A stretch of 40,682 bases of DNA from an uncultured Eubacterium sp. (GTDB lineage Bacteria; Bacillota; Clostridia; Lachnospirales; Lachnospiraceae): the NCBI GenBank assembly GCA_948470065.1, contig CAOKNO010000019.1, positions 1-40,682 of the forward strand, read 5' to 3'. Shown here in pieces: positions 1 to 7,189 of this stretch. Position numbers and translations under genes: made by a program. A model generated the notes under the pieces. It was not told where the DNA came from. It ran no database searches and worked only from the letters and a program-made list of their open reading frames with translations. The stretch's first letter is position 1. Each line of letters opens with the position of its first letter.

Positions 1-1796
1 CCTGGCGGCGAACCAATCATTTTCGATACGCTGTGCTTTTCCATATATTCTGACATATCGACGCGTATCATGGCGTCCTCGCTTCCAAACATAGCCTCTG
101 CAAGCGCTTTCGAAATCTCTGTTTTCCCAACGCCAGTAGGCCCTAAGAATAAGAATGAGCCGATGGGGCGGTTTGGATCTTTCAGGCCTACCCTGCCGCG
201 GCGCACGGCCTTTGCCACAGCAGATACTGCTTCCTCCTGGCCAATCACCCGTTTATGGAGCACAGATTCTAGCTTCCTAAGCCTTGCAGATTCCTCTTCC
301 GCCAGCTTCTTTACTGGGATTTTCGTCCACTGTGACACAACCTCCGCAATCTCATTTTCCCCAACCTCCGCTTTCTTGCGCTTTATGGATTTCTTGGCCT
401 TTTTCTGCATTTTCTCATACTCTGCCTGCAATTCTTCTTTTTCTTTGCGCAACACAGAAGCAGCCTTCATATCTGCGTTTTGGACAGCCTCTTCCATTTC
501 CTCCGCCAGGCGGTTGATTTCAATCCGGATGTCTTGTAAGGCAGAGGATGCTTTTACGCCCTCTAAACGTACCTTTGCAGAGGCCTCGTCTAACAGATCA
601 ATTGCTTTGTCCGGCAGGAACCGATCCGACACATAGCGGGCCGACAATTTTGCAGCCGCTTCTAAGCCTTCCTCCGTAATCACGACCTGATGATGCTTCT
701 CATAAAGCCTTTGCAGCCCTTTTAAAATCTCCACCGTATCCTCTATGGTAGGCTCTTCCACCATAACGGGCTGGAAACGCCGTTCCAGCGCTGCATCCCG
801 CTCAATATACTTCCGGTATTCTTCGATTGTCGTCGCCCCAATCATCTGAAATTCCCCGCGGGCAAGGTAAGGCTTTAAAATATTCGAAGCATCCATCGCC
901 CCTTCCGCGCCGCCTGCCCCGATCATCGTGTGCAGTTCATCCATAAACAGCAGGATATTCCTCGCCCTGATTACCTCCTGGATCACCTTTTTAATCCGCT
1001 CTTCAAATTCCCCACGGTACTTCGAGCCCGCAATCATGCTGGAGAGATCTAGCGTAATCACCCGCTTCCCCGCTACGGATTCTGGAACGATCCCGAGGGC
1101 AATCTGTTGCGCCAGGCCTTCTGCAATCGCCGTCTTCCCTACCCCTGGCTCCCCAACCAGGCAGGGGTTGTTCTTCCCTCTGCGGCTCAAAATCTGGATG
1201 ACACGGCGGATTTCCTCTTCCCTTCCAATCACAGGATCCAGGCGCCCTTCCAAGGCAAGCTTCGTTAAGTCCCTAGAATACTGGTCAAGCACGGGCGTTG
1301 CTTCCAAATTACGCCTTCTGGCCTTTGCAGACTTCAATTCTTCCTTAGAAAAGCTGCTTTCTTCTCCCATCGCTACCAAAAGATCAATGTAGAGCTTCTG
1401 TAAGTTCGCCCCCATAGTATTCAGCAAACGTATGGCCGCAGACTCGCTTTCCTTCAGGATTCCAAGCAAGATATGCTCCGTGCCGATTTTCGGGCTGCCG
1501 AAATGCTCCGCCTCTTTTTCAGCCGTATCCAACGCCCGCTGGGTCTTTGGCGTATAACCGTCCGCCTCTTCCACGATAACGCCTTCCCCAGGCGCAATCA
1601 ATGCTTCAATCAATTCCAGAAGCTTCTTTTCATCCATATGGCTTTCCGATAAGACCTGGGCTGCTACCCCATGCCCTTCCTGTATCAGCCCTGCTAATAT
1701 ATGCTCCGTCCCGATATAACTATGATGTAGTTTTTTGGATAATTTCGCTGCCAACCCAAGGACTTTTTCTGCTTGCGCCGTGTATTGTTTCTGCAT
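1..1796 (-). CDS. clpC: ATP-dependent Clp protease ATP-binding subunit ClpC (3' end off window)
   Basis: AAA+ unfoldase that feeds substrates to the ClpP peptidase in the cytoplasm. About 598 codons are present of roughly 810 usual for the family; the reading frame runs off base 1 in the second ATPase domain. Two Clp_N repeats occupy residues 1-140 (IGTEHIL occurs twice, near 28 and 104). The first ATPase domain has Walker A GEPGVGKT near residue 215, followed by a Walker B ending LLFMDE. A charged coiled middle segment lies at about 400-480, and the second Walker A, GPTGVGKT, is near 555. The middle segment is short, as in ClpC rather than ClpB. The ATG at 1796 is preceded by AGGAGGG seven bases upstream. 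It lies 43 bp downstream of the surface-protein gene and may be co-transcribed with it. No ctsR, mcsA or mcsB is in view. Confidence 0.95.
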   Translation of the reverse strand, partial: MQKQYTAQAEKVLGLAAKLSKKLHHSYIGTEHILAGLIQEGHGVAAQVLSESHMDEKKLLELIEALIAPGEGVIVEEADGYTPKTQRALDTAEKEAEHFGSPKIGTEHILLGILKESESAAIRLLNTMGANLQKLYIDLLVAMGEESSFSKEELKSAKARRRNLEATPVLDQYSRDLTKLALEGRLDPVIGREEEIRRVIQILSRRGKNNPCLVGEPGVGKTAIAEGLAQQIALGIVPESVAGKRVITLDLSSMIAGSKYRGEFEERIKKVIQEVIRARNILLFMDELHTMIGAGGAEGAMDASNILKPYLARGEFQMIGATTIEEYRKYIERDAALERRFQPVMVEEPTIEDTVEILKGLQRLYEKHHQVVITEEGLEAAAKLSARYVSDRFLPDKAIDLLDEASAKVRLEGVKASSALQDIRIEINRLAEEMEEAVQNADMKAASVLRKEKEELQAEYEKMQKKAKKSIKRKKAEVGENEIAEVVSQWTKIPVKKLAEEESARLRKLESVLHKRVIGQEEAVSAVAKAVRRGRVGLKDPNRPIGSFLFLGPTGVGKTEISKALAEAMFGSEDAMIRVDMSEYMEKHSVSKMIGSPP

Positions 1797-1839
1797 TCTG
1801 CCCTCCTGCTATTCCTTATTTCCATTGCTGTTTTCGCTT

Positions 1840-3336
1840 TTATAAATCTTCCAAGTCAATGACTTCAAATCCATCTTGTTCTTCTTGTTTTGGAGAACCC
1901 TGCTTGTGTCCCTTGAAACCGTCGTCTTCCCATCCGTCTTCCACATATCCCTGGCTCTTCCGTTCCCAGTCTTCCTCAGACACATCCATTCCATCCTGAT
2001 CCCAGTCATCCTCCCGGGAGTTACGCTTCCCGTGTTTTAATTCTGTACCGTCGCTGGAATCGTTCGATTTCCAGTTTTGCCCTTCTGTTATCTCTACCTC
2101 ATCCAAAGGATGATATCCGTAATCCCATTCTTCCTCCATCTCACGCCTTTGCCGTAAGATTAAATTTACAATTACAACCACCAAAACGACAATCAAAAAC
2201 AGCATTATCGCCGTTATCTTCCGAGAAGTATCTTTCGCTTGGTTGTACTGCTCTTCCAAATCCTTATATGCTTTCTGTAGCCCTTGCATCTCTACGCTGG
2301 CCTCCCCTTGCTGGCTCCCAGGCTCTTCGGATCCCTTAAGATCAGCGTCATCTGCTACCGGCGTATCCTTTTCCTTTTGGTAACGCTGGTAAGTCCCGTC
2401 CTCCGCATCGTACTGATACCACCCCAGATTCCCGGAACTGCTGGCTGCATACACCAAAGAAAAGCCTTCTCCTAAGCTGCCTCCCGTAAACATCGGCACA
2501 TCCTCATACCCATCCACGGCTGTAGCCGCCTGGCTGAACGCTTCCGAAAGCCCTGTATCTGCCGGGGGATCCAACAAAATAAGATACCGCTCCCCCAATG
2601 CCACCATGCGGAAGGAAGACAACCGCCCGCTTGCTTCATCATAGACTGCAAGGGTATTTTTGACATCCTTACTTGGCGTGGTAAGGTAAACCAGCTTCAG
2701 CGACGGCTGTTTGTCAAACTGGAGCCCTTCCACCTGCTGTCCCTTGCAGGTTATGGATACCACAGAGAAATCCTGTGGGATACGGTCTGCAGGCACAGCG
2801 GCAGCCAGATTGAACGGATGCCCGCCCAGGTTAATCCCATCTGGATCCCCTTGCTGCTCCTGACCTTCCCCAGAAGGCTGCGCAGGCTGCCCTTCCTCAG
2901 ACGGCTGGCTATCCGGCGCGTCGGCTGGCGCCCCGGCGCCTTCTCCTTTCGTCACTTCGATTTTATACGTAACAGGCGTGCCGTTCTCTGCCTTTACCAG
3001 GATGCTAATCGTATTCTGCCCCTCCTGCAAATCTGTATTCCCTGTAATAGATACAATTTCCGCCGCCTCATGGGACGTCTTAGCGTCTACTTCGATACTT
3101 GAAACATCCGCCCCTACAGAAGCTGTATAATTGGTAACGGAATATTGAAATGCGGGGGATAAGGCGCCTGGGGAAATCGACAATGCAGAAAGGCTGTTAT
3201 CCCCAGACTTTACCTCCTGCCCCTCTGCCTGATCCTGCCCTTCCGCTTCCGTTGCCTGTATTGGGACAGGCATGACACATCCAATCAGCAGCATAAGCGC
3301 TACCATTATTCCTGTAAACTGTTTTGTTTTTTTCAT
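1840..3336 (-). CDS. Membrane-anchored surface protein with cadherin-like beta-sandwich domain
   Basis: About 498 aa counted from the ATG at 3336. A signal peptide fills residues 1-28 (KKTK, then a hydrophobic run ending LLIGC; the LIGC could be a lipobox). Residues 48-130 match the cadherin-like beta-sandwich (Cadherin_like / PF12733) pattern: LSALSISPGALSPAF opening, YTASVG centre, TYKIEVTK close. A P/Q/E-rich linker (131-175) and an unassigned extracellular domain (176-320) follow. A short coiled region comes next, then one strong transmembrane helix near 383-405, and a cytoplasmic tail of about 90 residues rich in Asp, Glu and Trp. The likely topology is outside-in with an acidic cytosolic tail. 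The start is uncertain: ATG codons at 3378, 3348 and 3336 are all in frame; AGGAG lies about 12 bases before the 3336 ATG, which begins the obvious signal peptide. Function unknown; cell-wall or sugar binding is only an inference. Confidence 0.75.
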   Translation of the reverse strand: MKKTKQFTGIMVALMLLIGCVMPVPIQATEAEGQDQAEGQEVKSGDNSLSALSISPGALSPAFQYSVTNYTASVGADVSSIEVDAKTSHEAAEIVSITGNTDLQEGQNTISILVKAENGTPVTYKIEVTKGEGAGAPADAPDSQPSEEGQPAQPSGEGQEQQGDPDGINLGGHPFNLAAAVPADRIPQDFSVVSITCKGQQVEGLQFDKQPSLKLVYLTTPSKDVKNTLAVYDEASGRLSSFRMVALGERYLILLDPPADTGLSEAFSQAATAVDGYEDVPMFTGGSLGEGFSLVYAASSSGNLGWYQYDAEDGTYQRYQKEKDTPVADDADLKGSEEPGSQQGEASVEMQGLQKAYKDLEEQYNQAKDTSRKITAIMLFLIVVLVVVIVNLILRQRREMEEEWDYGYHPLDEVEITEGQNWKSNDSSDGTELKHGKRNSREDDWDQDGMDVSEEDWERKSQGYVEDGWEDDGFKGHKQGSPKQEEQDGFEVIDLEDL

Positions 3337-3461
3337 GTCCTCTTTCATCTCCTGTTTCTTACAAAGGCCGCTGCCCATTCTACTGCCATCAGCACACGGT
3401 TTTTATCTGCTGCTGAATAGTTCCATTATAATTTTCCCACTCCCTGATTGTCAAGTGTAAC

Positions 3462-3660
3462 CTACGCCCTCCGTTTTTCTATAACCCCTAAACGCCGCGG
3501 CGCGAGCTCCCGCAGAGCGTTTTGTTCCATAGGATGCGCTTCCCTAATAAAGTCAAATATACAGCAGCAAGCTACGGGGCATGACCTAGCTTGTTCTTTC
3601 TGCCCCAAGGGGCGGGGTATTTGCACCCCTAGTGGTACATTGCTCGCGAGAATAATGAAC
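3462..3660. repeat. Structured intergenic element rich in inverted repeats
   Basis: This lies in the 529-bp gap between the surface-protein gene and the plus-strand insert. Read on the minus strand it holds several hairpins in a row: CTCGCGAG; GGGGT/ACCCC around TGCAAA; GCCCC/GGGGC with a 2-base loop; CAAGCTA/TAGCTTG with a 12-base loop; and AAACGC/GCGTTT enclosing GC-rich sequence. GGGGCA can alternatively pair with the TGCCCC inside the CAAGCTA loop, so two exclusive folds are possible. The 24-base stretch 3520-3543 is nearly repeated at 27080-27104. Open frames across this stretch are short and lack ribosome binding sites, so I do not call a gene. It could be a dispersed palindromic repeat or a leader of the surface-protein mRNA. 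Confidence 0.5.
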
Positions 3661-3734
3661 AATTGAAACGTGAATTGGTTACGCAAAATACAGAAAGTAT
3701 AAATAAATTTTATCATAATTTTTTACATTTAATG

Positions 3735-3763
3735 TTGACATTTTTAATGTCCTGATGTATTCT
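3735..3763 (+). promoter_or_regulatory. Sigma-70 type promoter for the 3866 gene
   Basis: TTGACA (3735-3740), a 17-bp spacer and TATTCT (3758-3763). The sequence around it is much more AT-rich than either flank. It would give a 5' untranslated region of roughly 95 bases before the ATG at 3866. Confidence 0.6.
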
Positions 3764-3865
3764 GAATTTGAGAATAGTCATATATGAGGGGAAGGGGGGT
3801 AGTAAGTTAGTTATTTGAAAGACTGTATCTTTTAGTTTATAGTGTAAACAAATTGGGGTGATAAC

Positions 3866-4240
3866 ATGAAGAAAATGAAATTTTTATTAGGTGTTCTTTT
3901 GTGTGTTGGTATTTGTGGAATATTGGTTTATAGTAGCCCACAGAAACAACTTGATGTGCCTTCTGTCGAACAGGTTATAAAATATGGGTATCCCATTAAT
4001 GAAAATGGGTTAACATATGGACCGGATATTAAAGACAATACCGATATTAATAGTATGCCAGATTTACTTTTAGCTGAATCAGATAAGGGTGAACTAGGAT
4101 ATGTATATGCTAAAGATATGTCCGATAATGATATATTGACTATAGAGCAAGCCCTTGAAAAGACAAGAGAAAAAAAGCATAAGACTATTCCAATATATTT
4201 TCAGGATGGAAAAACCATAAAGGGTTATATTACTTTTTGA
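3866..4240 (+). CDS. Small secreted or membrane-anchored protein, AT-rich insert
   Basis: 124 aa. Residues 1-24 form an N-terminal signal anchor (basic MKKMK, then a hydrophobic run), and the rest is soluble and extracellular. I recognise no named domain; the pattern YGP near residue 50, PDLLLAE, GELGYVYAKD and a C-terminal IPIYFQDGKTI resembles small secreted proteins of unknown function in Bacilli and Clostridia, from memory only. Start chosen at the ATG after GGGGTGATAAC. Codon use is AT-rich (many ata, aaa, gat) and unlike the GC-richer neighbours. It is on the opposite strand from both flanking operons and has its own TTGACA promoter, all of which suggests an acquired gene. A possible second gene start follows at 4310. 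Confidence 0.7.
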   Translation: MKKMKFLLGVLLCVGICGILVYSSPQKQLDVPSVEQVIKYGYPINENGLTYGPDIKDNTDINSMPDLLLAESDKGELGYVYAKDMSDNDILTIEQALEKTREKKHKTIPIYFQDGKTIKGYITF

Positions 4241-4309
4241 AATACGCTTAGAATAACCTGGTTAGTATTATTCCAATTTGTTAGAGATGGTGAAATGAAA
4301 GGAGTTCTT

Positions 4310-4468
4310 ATGAAAAAAATGGAAGAAGATTCATATCTGGAATTATGGAAAGACAGGCCTTGCAGGGAATCCCTGCAAGGCCTGTCTTTCTATCATATCA
4401 CCGGGCTACCGCGCATTTTAATGCATCAGGAAGAAATATCCCAGCAGCGCAATCCCTCCCAATACTAG
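4310..4468 (+). pseudogene. Possible truncated ORF after the AT-rich secreted protein
   Basis: A good ribosome binding site (AAAGGAG, 5 bases before ATG) opens a frame of 52 codons starting MKKMEEDSYLELWKD. After about 13 codons it runs into the perfect palindrome at 4348-4390, and its 3' part overlaps the end of the opposite-strand gene at 4418. The coding signal therefore probably ends at the palindrome. It looks like the 5' stub of a gene whose body was lost when the insert was joined to the opp operon end, but it could also be chance. Confidence 0.25.
4348..4390. terminator. Perfect 21-bp-arm palindrome, bidirectional terminator
   Basis: Two 21-base arms are perfectly complementary and separated by one base. 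Each arm begins GAAAGACAGG, so transcripts in both directions end in a strong GC-rich hairpin followed by CTGTCTTTC. It lies between convergent genes: the plus-strand insert and the minus-strand opp operon whose last stop codon is at 4418. Termination of both is the natural reading; the T tract is short. Confidence 0.8.
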
Positions 4469-4639
4469 TACTGCGGCTGGCAAAAACACCAAAAACGCCG
4501 ATATAACCATCGCCAGGAAATCGCCTCTTTCCAATGGCAGGCGTTCCTCCTGGGACTTTCCTTCTCTCTCTCTCTTTGCTGCATCACTCTCTTCATGGAG
4601 TTTTTTGAACGCACGGTCTACTTTTTTCTGAAACAGCAT
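4418..4639 (-). CDS. Small membrane protein at the end of the opp operon
   Basis: 73 aa. Residues 1-38 are charged and predicted cytosolic (FQKKVDRAFKKLHEESDAAK), and residues 42-70 are strongly hydrophobic, enough for one long or two short membrane helices. AGGAGG sits 5 bases before the ATG, and only 7 bp separate it from the oppF stop, so it is co-transcribed with the transporter. No known family is recognised. Position suggests an accessory subunit or assembly factor of the Opp transporter, which is inference only. Confidence 0.75.
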   Translation of the reverse strand: MLFQKKVDRAFKKLHEESDAAKREREGKSQEERLPLERGDFLAMVISAFLVFLPAAVLVLGGIALLGYFFLMH

Positions 4640-4646
4640 ATTCCTC

Positions 4647-6194
4647 CTATTTAGGGACGTTTAATTTGTGATGGCACGCTACAAAATGCCCAGGCGTCAC
4701 TTCTTCAAACTTCGGTTCCACCTCTTTGCAGATTTCGGTGCAATGCTGGCACCTGGTGTTGAATTTGCATCCTCTGGGCGGCTTGATCGGGCTTGGGATA
4801 TCGCCTTCCAGCACAATCGCCTCTTTCTTATGATCCATATCTGTCGTCGGGATCGCCGAAAGCAGCGCCTCTGTATAAGGATGGTACGGGCGTTCAAACA
4901 GCTCCGCCGTTTCGCACAGTTCCACCATATTCCCCAAATACATAACGCCAATGCGGTCGCTGATGTATTTAATCACGCTTAAGTCGTGGGAAATAAACAG
5001 ATACGTCAGGTGATTCTGTTCCTTCAAATCCAGCAGCAGGTTAATGATCTGGGACTGGATGGAAACATCCAGCGCAGACACCGCCTCATCACAGACCACA
5101 AATTTCGGGTTTACGGCAAGCGAACGCGCAATGCCGATACGCTGTCTTTGCCCGCCGGAAAACTGATGGGGGTAGCGGTGGATAAAATAAGAAGCAAGGC
5201 CGCATTTTTCCATGACTTCCATAATATAATCCTGCATCTTCCCATCGCCCTTTTTAAACAAATGGTGCGCCAAAAGCCCTTCCCCGATAATCTGCCCTAC
5301 CGTCATCCTGGGATTGAGGGAAGAGTACGGATCTTGGAAAATCAACTGTAGATCGCGCCTTAAAAAACGCATCTCCACATCTGTCAGGTTCGCTAAATTG
5401 ATGCCGCTATCCATATAAGACTCATACAGCCCAAAGTCTTTCTTCGCTTTATTCTGTTTCTTAAATTCCTGGATCCTCGCAGCTTCCGCCTGCATCTGCT
5501 TCTCTTCCTGCGCAACCTGGGACTGAAGCTGTTTTATCTTATCCTCCGTCGCCTGTACGGCACGCTGGATTTCGCTTTCGCCCTTCCCCTTTTCTTTCAT
5601 TGCAGATCGTTTGTTGGATACCTCTGCACGCAACGTCGTAATCTGATCGTTGTATTTCCTCCGGTTCAGGGTAGCATTGTACTCCTTGACATAGACCTGG
5701 GAAATCTCCTTTAGATCATCCGCAACATACAGGCCGCCAATCAAGGCCGTAATGTCCAAAAGTTCGTTCCTTGCAAGCGTTTCCGCCTCATTTAATTTCT
5801 GAAGCTCTATATTCTTAGCTGTCCCTTCCGGCATTTTCTCCCATTCGGCACGCAGCTTCGCCGCCCGTTCCCGGGCTTCCTCACATTTGCGCTTTTTCTC
5901 CGGCAGGTTGTTGAAAATATCAGACACGTATTTCGGGGCAAGTTCCTCCACACTACGTCCATAGTAAATGGAACGGCCTGCCGTTTGGCGGTAAAGCTGT
6001 AGCAAGGTACGCCCGAACGTGGATTTGCCGCAACCGCTCTCCCCTACCAGCCCAAATGTTTCCCCTTCGTAAATATCCAGGGAGATACCATCATTGGCTT
6101 TTACAAATAACTGCTCTTTACCAATCTGCTTTTTTCCAACCGGGAAATACTGTTTTAAATCTGTTATGTGTAGTAAAACCTTTTTCTCACTCAT
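4647..6194 (-). CDS. oppF: Oligopeptide ABC transporter ATP-binding protein OppF with coiled-coil insertion
   Basis: 515 aa against about 310-330 usual for the family. Walker A GESGCGKST is at 51-59, Q-loop Q287 in LIFQDPYSSLNP, signature FSGGQRQR at 345-352, Walker B FVVCDE at 365-370 and H-loop H403. The C-terminal oligopeptide-type extension has C476, C482, C485 and C489; such cysteines bind an iron-sulfur cluster in some Opp/Dpp ATPases. Between Walker A and the Q-loop, residues about 85-270 are an extra charged, helical, coiled-coil segment rich in E, K, Q and A, which the family lacks. All ATPase motifs are intact, so the protein is probably functional, and the insertion would protrude from the nucleotide-binding domain. 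It starts 2 bp after the oppD stop. It should pair with OppD to power peptide uptake. Confidence 0.93.
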   Translation of the reverse strand: MSEKKVLLHITDLKQYFPVGKKQIGKEQLFVKANDGISLDIYEGETFGLVGESGCGKSTFGRTLLQLYRQTAGRSIYYGRSVEELAPKYVSDIFNNLPEKKRKCEEARERAAKLRAEWEKMPEGTAKNIELQKLNEAETLARNELLDITALIGGLYVADDLKEISQVYVKEYNATLNRRKYNDQITTLRAEVSNKRSAMKEKGKGESEIQRAVQATEDKIKQLQSQVAQEEKQMQAEAARIQEFKKQNKAKKDFGLYESYMDSGINLANLTDVEMRFLRRDLQLIFQDPYSSLNPRMTVGQIIGEGLLAHHLFKKGDGKMQDYIMEVMEKCGLASYFIHRYPHQFSGGQRQRIGIARSLAVNPKFVVCDEAVSALDVSIQSQIINLLLDLKEQNHLTYLFISHDLSVIKYISDRIGVMYLGNMVELCETAELFERPYHPYTEALLSAIPTTDMDHKKEAIVLEGDIPSPIKPPRGCKFNTRCQHCTEICKEVEPKFEEVTPGHFVACHHKLNVPK

Positions 6195-6196
6195 GA

Positions 6197-7177
6197 TTAC
6201 CGTTCCCCTTTCTTTGGATAAAAGCAGCGTACCCTATGCCCCGGTTCCACCTGAGCAAGTTCCGGTTCCTGTTCCCGGCACTTATCCGTAGCATATTTAC
6301 ACCTGGGCGCAAACTTACAGCCCTTTGGCAGATCCAAAGGATGCGGCACCGCGCCTGGGATTGCCTCTAACCGGATCCCGGCTGGCGTATCCAGCCTTGG
6401 GATCGAGAACAGAAGGCCTTCTGTGTAAGGATGCAGGAACTGGTTCTCACCAAATATCTGCCTGACTGGAGCCATCTCGACTACCTGCCCGCAGTACATG
6501 ACAGCCACGTCGTCCGCCATTTCATTGATAACCCCAAGGTCATGGGTAATAAACAAAATCGCCGTCCCCTTTTCCTTCTTCAATTCGTTCATCAGCTTCA
6601 GGATCTGCGCCTGGATCGTTACGTCAAGCGCCGTCGTCGGCTCGTCCGCAATCAGAAGCTTTGGCTGGCATGCAAGCGCCATCGCAATCATTACACGCTG
6701 GCGCATCCCGCCGGACAACTGGTGCGGATACTGCTTTGCTACTGCCTCGGGATTGGGGATACGGACATCCTTAAGCATCTCCACCACCTTTTGGGCAGCT
6801 TCCTTCTTACTCATATTCTGATGGATTAAAAACGGCTCGCTTACCTGTCGTTCAATCGTAAAAATCGGGTTCAGGCTCGTCATCGGTTCCTGGAAAATCA
6901 CAGAGATCTCATTCCCGCGGATCTTACACATATCCTTAATGGACACATCCGCAAGGTTCTTTCCATCGAAGATAATCTCACCGCTGTCAATATATCCGTT
7001 CCCATCCAATAATTTTAAGATACTCATGGCAGACACGGACTTCCCGCTCCCGCTTTCCCCGACAACCCCAAGGGTCTTCCCTGGCTCCACAGAATAGGAA
7101 ACACCGTTCACTGCCTTTACCGTACCTCGTTTCGTCTTAAAAAAGGTATGCAGATCATTTATCTCTAACAAAGCCAT
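6197..7177 (-). CDS. oppD: Oligopeptide ABC transporter ATP-binding protein OppD
   Basis: 326 aa, normal length. Walker A GESGSGKS is at 40-47, Q96 in VIFQEPMTSLNP, signature LSGGMRQR at 154-161, Walker B LLIADEP at 174-180 and H-loop H212. The C-terminal domain has C287, C293, C300 and C318, the cysteine pattern of the oligopeptide ATPase family. AGGAGG lies 8 bases before the ATG and overlaps the end of oppC, so translation is coupled. It forms a heterodimer with OppF on the cytosolic face of the OppB/OppC channel. Unlike OppF it has no insertion. Confidence 0.96.
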   Translation of the reverse strand: MALLEINDLHTFFKTKRGTVKAVNGVSYSVEPGKTLGVVGESGSGKSVSAMSILKLLDGNGYIDSGEIIFDGKNLADVSIKDMCKIRGNEISVIFQEPMTSLNPIFTIERQVSEPFLIHQNMSKKEAAQKVVEMLKDVRIPNPEAVAKQYPHQLSGGMRQRVMIAMALACQPKLLIADEPTTALDVTIQAQILKLMNELKKEKGTAILFITHDLGVINEMADDVAVMYCGQVVEMAPVRQIFGENQFLHPYTEGLLFSIPRLDTPAGIRLEAIPGAVPHPLDLPKGCKFAPRCKYATDKCREQEPELAQVEPGHRVRCFYPKKGER

Positions 7178-7189
7178 TGTGTTTTCCTC

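Noticed and set aside
3462-3716. 84-codon frame on the minus strand in the structured intergenic element
   Set aside because: No ribosome binding site, cysteine- and proline-rich random-looking sequence, and its length is explained by overlapping hairpins.
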